DNA from: Nitrospirota bacterium
GTDB taxonomy: Bacteria; Nitrospirota; Thermodesulfovibrionia; UBA6902; BMS3Bbin08
Direction: 5' to 3'
Assembly: GCA_016208845.1 (NCBI GenBank)
Contig: JACQXH010000089.1
Span: 1 to 10,753 of the forward strand
Length of the DNA: 10,753 bases
A program made the position numbers and the translations under genes. The first letter of the stretch is position 1, and each line of letters opens with the position of its first letter. Positions 5,635 through 10,753 of the stretch are shown piece after piece. The notes below the pieces were generated by a model that had not been told where the DNA came from, ran no database searches, and saw nothing but the letters and a program-made list of their open reading frames with translations.

Positions 5635-7800
5635 ATGGCTGTTTCCCGATCAAAAGAAATCAATACTATCAATGGGTTGATCGACAAGATCTTCTCTTAT
5701 AACCCTGAAGCAAATTTCGATCTGCTTCAGAGGGCGTATGCGTATTCAAAAGAAGCCCACATTAAACAAAAACGCGTTGAAGGCGCCCCATATATCGAAC
5801 ACCCGCTTGCAGTCGCTGCTATCCTCACTGACATGTGCATGGACAGCACAACGATTGCAGCAGGTTTGCTGCATGACACCGTTGAAGATACGCCTACCAC
5901 CATAGAGGATATAAAGGGGATGTTCGGGGAAAAAGTAGCTTTTCTTGTCGAAAGCCTCACAAAGCTAAGCAAAATGGAATTCAAGACCAGCGAGGAGGCT
6001 TACGCTGAAAATTTCAGGAAGATATTCCTTGCCATGGCAAAGGATATCAGGGTAATACTTATTAAGTTCGCTGACAGGCTTCACAATCTGCGCACCCTCG
6101 AATTTCTGTCAGAGGAAAAAAGGAAGAAGATAGCGAAAGAGACGCTGGAGATATATGCGCCTCTTGCAAACCGTCTTGGTATCGGATGGCTTAAGACAGA
6201 ATTTGAGGATCTGAGCTTCAAATTCCTCGAACCCGAGATATACGGAGAGCTCGCGTACAAGGTCGATAAGAAACGCGAGGAGCAGGAAAGCTATCTGAAT
6301 GAGACAAAGGAAATGGTTGAGAAGAAACTTGCAGAGGCAAAGATCTTTGGCAATATATCCGGCAGGGTAAAACATTACTACGGCATTTATCAAAAAATGC
6401 TGAAACAGAAGATCCCCTTTGAAGAGGTCTATGATGTGCTCGCTCTGCGGATAATTACAGATACAAAGGCCAACTGCTACGCCATATTGGGGATCATCCA
6501 TGCGCTCTGGACACCGGTGCCGGGCAGGTTCAAGGATTACATCGGTGCGCCAAAATCGAACATGTATCAATCTATTCACACGACGGTCATCGGCCCCAAA
6601 GGAGAAAGGGTGGAATTCCAGATACGGACCCACAAAATGGACAATATCGCTGAGGGAGGCATTGCGGCCCACTGGCGTTATAAGGAGCGCGGGCCGATCG
6701 ACGAAAAGAATAATAAATATTTCCTGTGGCTGAGAGATATTGTACAGGCCCAGAAGGACATGCCTGATGCAAAGGAATTCCTCGAGGCAGTTAAGGTCAA
6801 TATTTTCCCTGATACTGTTTATGTGTTTACTCCAAAAGGCGATGTGATAGAACTGCAGCAGGATTCCACGCCTGTTGATCTGGCCTATCACATTCACACT
6901 CAGATAGGAAATCAGTGTACCGGCGCCAAGGTAAACGGCAAGCTGGTGCCCTTGAAACACACTCTGGAGAACGGCGATACTGTTGAGATAATATCAACCC
7001 CCGGGCACCATCCGAGCAGGGACTGGCTGAAGTTTGTCAGGACGCAGAAAGCAAAGACAAGAATAAAACAGTGGGTCAGGGCAGAGGAACGCAAAAAAGG
7101 AGTGTCGCTCGGCAAGGAACTTCTGGAGAGGGTCCTCAGGAAACACGGCCTGAGCCCTGATCTGGTTAATTCAAAAGAGATGCTTGAAGCTGCCAAACAT
7201 TTCAAAATAAGCACACAGGAGGACCTGCTTATTGCAGTTGGCTACGGAAAACTGTCGGCACATCAGGTCGTGAACAAACTGCTTCCTGAATCTGAAAAGG
7301 ACGAAAAGCCCCTGTTAAGGAAAGAGGCCCAAAAAACTGAGCCGGAAAAGGGCATAAGGATCAAGGGCGTTGACAACATAATGTTTCACCGCTCCAAATG
7401 CTGCTATCCGATACCGGGAGAAGCAGTAGTGGGCTTTGTTACGAGGGGAAGGGGTGTTTCAATACACACCTCAGACTGCCCGAACCTTGAGTCTCTCGCA
7501 ACTGACAAAGACCGTCTTGTTGATGTTGAATGGGTTGCAAACGGAGACTCTGACCTGACCTATACAATAAAACTGTCTGTTTACACAGTTGACAAGACGG
7601 GTATGCTTGCCGATATAAGCGAGGTAATATCTGCAAGCGGCATCAATATTAATTACCTGGATGCATCTTCAACACGAAATAAGCAGGCATACATCAACCT
7701 TATATTGGAAGTGAAGAATAAACAGCAGTTCAATGATATTTTCAAAAAACTCTCTCAGGTCAGCGGTGTTATTGAGGTCAAGAGGGTGAAGACAACGTAA
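5635..7800 (+). CDS. rel: Bifunctional (p)ppGpp synthetase/hydrolase, RelA/SpoT family
   Basis: This cytoplasmic enzyme makes and degrades the stringent-response alarmone (p)ppGpp. At 721 residues it is a full-length RSH protein. The hydrolase HD domain has H56, LLHDTVEDT (78-86; HD and ED present) and FADRLHNLRTL (145-155), so hydrolysis should be intact. The synthetase has GRFKDYIGAPKSNMYQSIHTT (297-317) and EFQIRT (327-332). Its RFKD is the RxKD form typical of bifunctional enzymes rather than the ExDD of monofunctional RelA. The TGS domain starts at NIFPDTVYVFTPKGD (389-403). A conserved-cysteine region has KCCYPIPG (588-595), GRGVSIH and DC (614-615), and an ACT domain occupies about 643-720. 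Apparently the only RSH gene in view. The ATG start fits family N-termini; no strong ribosome-binding site is visible. Confidence 0.95.
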   Translation: MAVSRSKEINTINGLIDKIFSYNPEANFDLLQRAYAYSKEAHIKQKRVEGAPYIEHPLAVAAILTDMCMDSTTIAAGLLHDTVEDTPTTIEDIKGMFGEKVAFLVESLTKLSKMEFKTSEEAYAENFRKIFLAMAKDIRVILIKFADRLHNLRTLEFLSEEKRKKIAKETLEIYAPLANRLGIGWLKTEFEDLSFKFLEPEIYGELAYKVDKKREEQESYLNETKEMVEKKLAEAKIFGNISGRVKHYYGIYQKMLKQKIPFEEVYDVLALRIITDTKANCYAILGIIHALWTPVPGRFKDYIGAPKSNMYQSIHTTVIGPKGERVEFQIRTHKMDNIAEGGIAAHWRYKERGPIDEKNNKYFLWLRDIVQAQKDMPDAKEFLEAVKVNIFPDTVYVFTPKGDVIELQQDSTPVDLAYHIHTQIGNQCTGAKVNGKLVPLKHTLENGDTVEIISTPGHHPSRDWLKFVRTQKAKTRIKQWVRAEERKKGVSLGKELLERVLRKHGLSPDLVNSKEMLEAAKHFKISTQEDLLIAVGYGKLSAHQVVNKLLPESEKDEKPLLRKEAQKTEPEKGIRIKGVDNIMFHRSKCCYPIPGEAVVGFVTRGRGVSIHTSDCPNLESLATDKDRLVDVEWVANGDSDLTYTIKLSVYTVDKTGMLADISEVISASGININYLDASSTRNKQAYINLILEVKNKQQFNDIFKKLSQVSGVIEVKRVKTT

Positions 7801-7803
7801 AAA

Positions 7804-7838
7804 AAGGGTTCAAGGTTCCAAGGGTTCGAGGGATCAAG
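7804..7838 (+). repeat. 8-nt tandem repeat after rel
   Basis: Four consecutive octamers read AAGGGTTC (7804-7811), AAGGTTCC (7812-7819), AAGGGTTC (7820-7827) and GAGGGATC (7828-7835), followed by AAG. It begins at the rel stop codon. It is non-coding and resembles short-period repeats that vary in copy number between strains. Confidence 0.6.
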
Positions 7839-7861
7839 CAGGCAGAAGCAGATGAATTAAA

Positions 7862-7965
7862 TAAAAAATCAAATATTAAATATTAAAATTATGGAAGAAG
7901 ATTGCTTTTTGATCAAAATAGATTCCATAGTTTTGATTTTTGCATTTTACATTTTGCATTTTTGG
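7862..7965. repeat. AT-rich inverted repeat, family F
   Basis: AAAATTATGGAA (7885-7896) pairs with TTCCATAGTTTT (7923-7934) at 11 of 12 positions. The loop contains the perfect palindrome TTTTGATCAAAA (7907-7918). The arms extend imperfectly: AAAATCAAATATTAAATATT on the left against a right flank that repeats a TGCATTTTACATTTTGCA pattern. Such a stem followed by T-runs could terminate rel transcripts. It supplies the bogus N-terminal extension of the next reading frame. Confidence 0.6.
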
Positions 7966-7991
7966 GATACTTGCCCCTTTTTTATAAAGAG

Positions 7992-8480
7992 ATGAACAAA
8001 CGATCACCTTCTCTGATTTACGATATATTTGAAAGTCCGGTTGGTACTCTCTACCTTATTTTCTCCGGCCATTTTTTGGCCGAGGTCTCATTTAAAAAGC
8101 CTGTTGGTATTTCTTTCAGGCGCGGGGCCGCATCAAAAGATTTTATTGAAGGACTTAATGATTATTTCAAGGGTACCGCTTGCAATTTAAGCGCCAAAAT
8201 AAAATTTCTTGAAGGCACTGATTTTGAGAAGAAGGTATGGTTAAGTATCAAGGACATCCCGTATGGAGAAACAAGGCCCTATAAATGGGTCGCTGAAAGG
8301 ATCGGAAATCCTTCTGCGACAAGGGCTGTGGGGCAGGCGCTCTCAAAAAACCCCGTCCCAATAGTTTTGCCGTGCCACAGGGTCATAGAATCAGACGGCT
8401 CGATCGGAGGATATTCATCAGGCGTTAATATAAAAAGAAGGCTTCTTGAGATGGAATATTACGCAAAGATAAATAGATAA
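7992..8480 (+). CDS. ogt: Methylated-DNA--[protein]-cysteine S-methyltransferase (O6-alkylguanine-DNA alkyltransferase)
   Basis: This enzyme repairs O6-alkylguanine by moving the alkyl group to its own cysteine, a one-use reaction. From the ATG at 7992 it has 162 residues, typical of the short Ogt/MGMT form without an Ada regulatory domain. The N-terminal part opens with YDIFESPVGTLYLIFSG (10-26). The catalytic domain has FEKKVWLSIKDIPYGETRPYKWVAERIGNPSATRAVG (78-114), including the helix-turn-helix region and arginine finger (R111), then the active-site PCHRV (127-131, nucleophile C128) and GGYSSG (139-144). The frame stays open back to a TTG at 7902, but those 30 codons come from the AT-rich repeat and match nothing in the family. 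The only ribosome-binding hint is AAAGAG almost touching the ATG, so expression may be weak. It is convergent with the radical SAM gene. Confidence 0.93.
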   Translation: MNKRSPSLIYDIFESPVGTLYLIFSGHFLAEVSFKKPVGISFRRGAASKDFIEGLNDYFKGTACNLSAKIKFLEGTDFEKKVWLSIKDIPYGETRPYKWVAERIGNPSATRAVGQALSKNPVPIVLPCHRVIESDGSIGGYSSGVNIKRRLLEMEYYAKINR

Positions 8481-8495
8481 ATAAATACAGCAGTT

Positions 8496-8663
8496 GCCAC
8501 GAATGAACCTGCCTACCGGCAGGCACGAATAAACACGAATATTAAAAGTCGCAATGCGTAATCCGTAACGCGTGATGAGTTAAAATCGATTTCGATTGCC
8601 CATAACACATAACGCATAACGCTTCACGATTATTGTTCGGGATAATTCGTGAAAATTCGTGGC
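8496..8663. repeat. 168-bp inverted-repeat element (family D) carrying a nested family B copy
   Basis: GCCACGAAT (8496-8504) and ATTCGTGGC (8655-8663) are perfect 9-bp terminal inverted repeats. A second layer pairs CACGAATAAACACGAAT (8524-8540) with ATTCGTGAAAATTCGTG (8645-8661). A hairpin CCTGCC-TACC-GGCAGG (8508-8523) is wedged between two CACGAAT units on the left arm only. The interior, about 8544-8633, is family B copy 2, which looks inserted into D. The element sits between convergent genes, and seven T residues follow at 8672-8678. It could therefore work as a terminator for ogt, but no GC-rich stem lies directly before the T-run. Confidence 0.78.
8544..8633. repeat. Family B copy 2, nested in element D
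   Basis: This is the inverted relative of the repeat between secF and recJ. GTAATCCGT (8558-8566), GAGTTAAA (8577-8584) and CGCATAACGC (8613-8622) are exact complements of blocks in copy 1, in the matching order. The centre differs, and the outer arms are themselves imperfectly complementary. Two copies within 6 kb suggest a high-copy family. Confidence 0.78.
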
Positions 8664-8686
8664 TGAAAAGCTTTTTTTAGATAATC

Positions 8687-10513
8687 CTAAATCTCAACCA
8701 TTACCAGTATGGTATTGCACTCAAAGGCAGTGCCGCCGATCTCTGACAGGGCTTTTTCATAGGCCTTGCGGATCTTCTTGAATCTTACGCCCATCAGCAG
8801 GCCGATATTTACGCAGGTCCTGTAAAGCGAGATGGAGTCCAGCTTGATTATTTTCATGGAATCGCTCTTCCTGCCGAACCGCTCATAAAATTCAGAAAGA
8901 TACTTTTCTTCAGGCACGCTGCCTGTCTCTGATTTAGCAACGACCGGTGCAATAGTGAAGGCATACCTGCAGGGATAAGAATCAGCCTTGTTGATAATGA
9001 GATCTTTGCCGAGCTTTTTAAAAAATATCTTAAAGAATGCCATCTCCCCTTTTTCCAGAGATCCTGTGTTCATGACAATGCTCTTTGTATGTTTGGACAA
9101 AAAGTATTTTCTGAGTCTGTCCGTTTTCTTATCAAATTCACTGACAGCCGTTTCTCTCAGGTTAGACAGGTATTCCCTGCCTCTGGACTTTGCGCTATTT
9201 ATCGACTTCTTGCCGTACCATCCGACAATGCTGTAGAAAATGTCCATGGATAACAGGTTGGAGAAAATATAGGACCAGGAGTAAAATTTTGCCATAGCCT
9301 TCAATGTTTCAACATGAAGTTCCAGGGCTGTCATCAGCTTTGGTTCAAACACTGCATGATGGGCATCATATTTGCTCCAGTCTGAATGGATAATGCGCCC
9401 CTGTTCCCGCAATTCATTAAGTACCGGCGTTCCGGGCAGAGGCGTGAGCATCATGAACTGGATCGAATCAAGGGCGAGCTCCCTTGCGAATTTTTGTGTA
9501 TTGCGTATTGTCTGAATATCATCAGTATCAGAACCAAAGACAAACATGCCGTGGATGTGAATAGAGCGGTACTGCAGCATTTTAATGCAATTATTTATGT
9601 CTTCGACTTTCTGGCTTTTATTATAAAGGTCTAACGTTTTGGGGTTAATGGATTCAAATCCGACAAATACTGCGAAACAGCCTGTTTCAGCCATTAATTT
9701 TATGAGCTCAGGGTCTCTGGCAATATCAGTGCGAACCTGTGCGCTCCACTCGAATTTGATCTTATTGTCAATAAGGTTTTGGAGAAGCGTCTTTGTTCGT
9801 TTTTTATCAGCGGCAAAGTTGTCATCTACAAAAAAGACGTGGCTTTTGGGGTTCAGACGCACCGCAGCCTTTATCTCTTCGACAACGCGGCCAATTGACT
9901 TGAACCGGTACTTTCTTCCAAACATCGGGATGACAGAGCAAAACCTGCATGCAAACGGGCATCCCCTTGAAGTGGCAATCGGTGTTACCGGGGCCTTGAC
10001 CCAATTATAGACCAGACTGAAGTCAGGGACAGGGGCAGAATCAAGATCCTGGATGAGTTCCCTGTCCGGATTGTTAATAATGGTATTATCCGGCGCTTTG
10101 AATGATAAGCCTCTTATCGTATCAAGCGGCAGTCCTGACTGAAGATGCTCTATAAGCTCAACGATCGTTTCTTCGCCCTCTCCCCTGACAACATAATCTG
10201 CATACAGGAGGCTTTCATCCGGCAGAAAAGTCGAGTGTGCGCCGCCCATTACCACTGTTATTCCCCTGCTCATGAATCGCCTGCCAAGCTCAAAGGCCCT
10301 TGGCGCAGTTGACGTAATGGAAGATATGCAGACCATGTCCGCATCGTCAAGGAGCCTTAGGTCCGGCATTGAGATGTCCTCGATAAAGACCTTTGTACTG
10401 TGCCCCTTATGTTTGAGGATGGTTGCCAGAAGAATAGCGCCAAGCCGGGGAATAGGGGTCCTGCTGAATATGTGACTTCCGGGAGATTTTGCTTCTATGA
10501 AATAAATATTCAA
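8687..10513 (-). CDS. B12-binding-domain radical SAM protein of unknown function
   Basis: A 608-residue enzyme. The N-terminal Rossmann-like cobalamin-binding domain (about 1-140) has VVMGGAHSTFLPDE (87-100) and VVRGEGEET (108-116), but lacks the DxHxxG cobalamin-ligating motif, as is common in radical SAM class B relatives. The radical SAM core starts at TSRGCPFACRFCSV (181-194), where C185, C189 and C192 bind the 4Fe-4S cluster. FVDDNFAAD (228-236), SAQVRTDIARDPELI (257-271), GFESIN (285-290) and MLTPLPGTP (355-363) complete the barrel. WSKYDAHHAVFEP (379-391) recalls the domain after the barrel in HpnP-like hopanoid methylases. Residues about 420-608 form a basic C-terminal extension I do not recognise. 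Substrate unknown: methylation, ring or lipid chemistry are all possible. The start is TTG at 10513: no in-frame ATG lies between it and an upstream stop, the N-terminus fits the family, and AAAGAAG precedes it. Confidence 0.88.
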   Translation of the reverse strand: MNIYFIEAKSPGSHIFSRTPIPRLGAILLATILKHKGHSTKVFIEDISMPDLRLLDDADMVCISSITSTAPRAFELGRRFMSRGITVVMGGAHSTFLPDESLLYADYVVRGEGEETIVELIEHLQSGLPLDTIRGLSFKAPDNTIINNPDRELIQDLDSAPVPDFSLVYNWVKAPVTPIATSRGCPFACRFCSVIPMFGRKYRFKSIGRVVEEIKAAVRLNPKSHVFFVDDNFAADKKRTKTLLQNLIDNKIKFEWSAQVRTDIARDPELIKLMAETGCFAVFVGFESINPKTLDLYNKSQKVEDINNCIKMLQYRSIHIHGMFVFGSDTDDIQTIRNTQKFARELALDSIQFMMLTPLPGTPVLNELREQGRIIHSDWSKYDAHHAVFEPKLMTALELHVETLKAMAKFYSWSYIFSNLLSMDIFYSIVGWYGKKSINSAKSRGREYLSNLRETAVSEFDKKTDRLRKYFLSKHTKSIVMNTGSLEKGEMAFFKIFFKKLGKDLIINKADSYPCRYAFTIAPVVAKSETGSVPEEKYLSEFYERFGRKSDSMKIIKLDSISLYRTCVNIGLLMGVRFKKIRKAYEKALSEIGGTAFECNTILVMVEI

Positions 10514-10549
10514 TTTAGCTTCTTTAAAATAAAAGTTGTATTATCTATA

Positions 10550-10577
10550 AGTTTAGCAGATTTGAGACGTTTGTCAA
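10550..10577 (-). promoter_or_regulatory. Sigma-70-type promoter for the radical SAM gene
   Basis: On the minus strand a perfect -35 TTGACA (10577-10572) is followed, 16 bp later, by TAAACT (10555-10550), which matches four of six -10 bases including the first A and last T. Transcription would start near 10543, giving a leader of about 30 nt before the TTG start. The -35 is strong and the -10 only fair. Confidence 0.45.
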
Positions 10578-10633
10578 GTTTTTGCCGTATCTGGATGGAA
10601 TCAGTATAGCACGTAATCCTATAAAAAGCAGTT

Positions 10634-10753
10634 AACCACGGAGACACGGAGGCACTGAGGTTAAAAGAATTGTAAATTGTAAGTTGGAAATTGCAATTTT
10701 TAAATTTAAAATTTAAAACTTCCAAATTATAATTTAAAAACTCTCCGTGTCTC
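10634..10753. repeat. Family C copy 2, cut by the window edge
   Basis: AACCACGGAGACACGGAG (10634-10651) opens the element. GAGACACGGAG (10641-10651) is the exact complement of CTCCGTGTCTC (10743-10753) at the right edge, so the outermost arm probably continues past the window. The interior is AT-rich, with TTGTAAATTGTAA and AAATTGCAATTT blocks shared with copy 1 at 5393-5558. It lacks the GC-rich insert of that copy. It lies upstream of the radical SAM promoter and contains no gene. Confidence 0.72.

Noticed and set aside
6109..6960. Long open frame of 283 codons on the minus strand inside rel
   Set aside because: It lies wholly antisense to well-conserved catalytic parts of rel and its translation has no recognisable domain; it is a shadow of the rel codons.
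7804..7838. Sequence GGTTCAAG / GGGTTCGAG resembling a tRNA T-arm
   Set aside because: No acceptor, D or anticodon stems surround it, and the pattern is explained by the 8-nt tandem repeat.
7902..7991. N-terminal extension of the alkyltransferase from a TTG at 7902
   Set aside because: The 30 extra codons come from an AT-rich inverted repeat and do not resemble the family; the ATG at 7992 gives a normal length.
2560..8633. CRISPR-like interpretation of the several short repeats
   Set aside because: The repeats are unrelated or singly inverted copies with no regular spacers, and no cas gene is present.
10510..10725. 71-codon minus-strand frame overlapping the radical SAM start
   Set aside because: Much of it is translated from the family C repeat, it spans the likely promoter, and it has no recognisable feature.

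Overview
The window is about 10.7 kb of chromosomal DNA carrying ordinary bacterial housekeeping genes, with gaps between them filled by short palindromic repeats. Gene content (a SecD/SecF pair, RecJ, one long bifunctional Rel, a sigma-54 promoter, an orphan PAS protein, a cobalamin-type radical SAM protein), moderate GC and dense small repeats suggest a diderm environmental bacterium. Nitrospirota or a deltaproteobacterial lineage would fit. This is an inference from style; no marker gene here fixes the taxon.

Layout, left to right. secD (+) enters from the left edge without its first few codons. It ends early, after the start of its fifth membrane segment, and a foreign tail plus a 67-bp palindromic element follow. 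secF (+) is intact. An imperfect palindromic repeat then runs right up to the start codon of recJ (+). After recJ comes a 251-bp gap with a near-consensus sigma-54 promoter, which drives an orphan PAS / coiled-coil / four-cysteine protein (+). A 166-bp inverted-repeat element with a GC-rich block inside it separates this from a full-length rel/spoT-type ppGpp synthetase-hydrolase (+). An 8-nt tandem repeat and an AT-rich inverted repeat precede a small O6-alkylguanine-DNA alkyltransferase (+). A nested palindromic element lies in the convergent gap before a 608-residue B12-binding radical SAM protein (-). The right edge holds most of a second copy of the repeat seen upstream of rel.

Functionally, secD and secF encode the proton-driven accessory unit of the Sec translocon. 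recJ and the alkyltransferase are DNA-repair genes, and rel controls the stringent response. The PAS protein and the radical SAM protein are the least understood genes. The two strongest oddities are the truncated secD next to an apparently healthy secF, and the sigma-54 control of the PAS gene. At least five small repeat families lie in the gaps, two of them nested inside others. I see no tRNA, rRNA, CRISPR array, transposase or phage gene, and no gene-free stretch longer than 300 bases.
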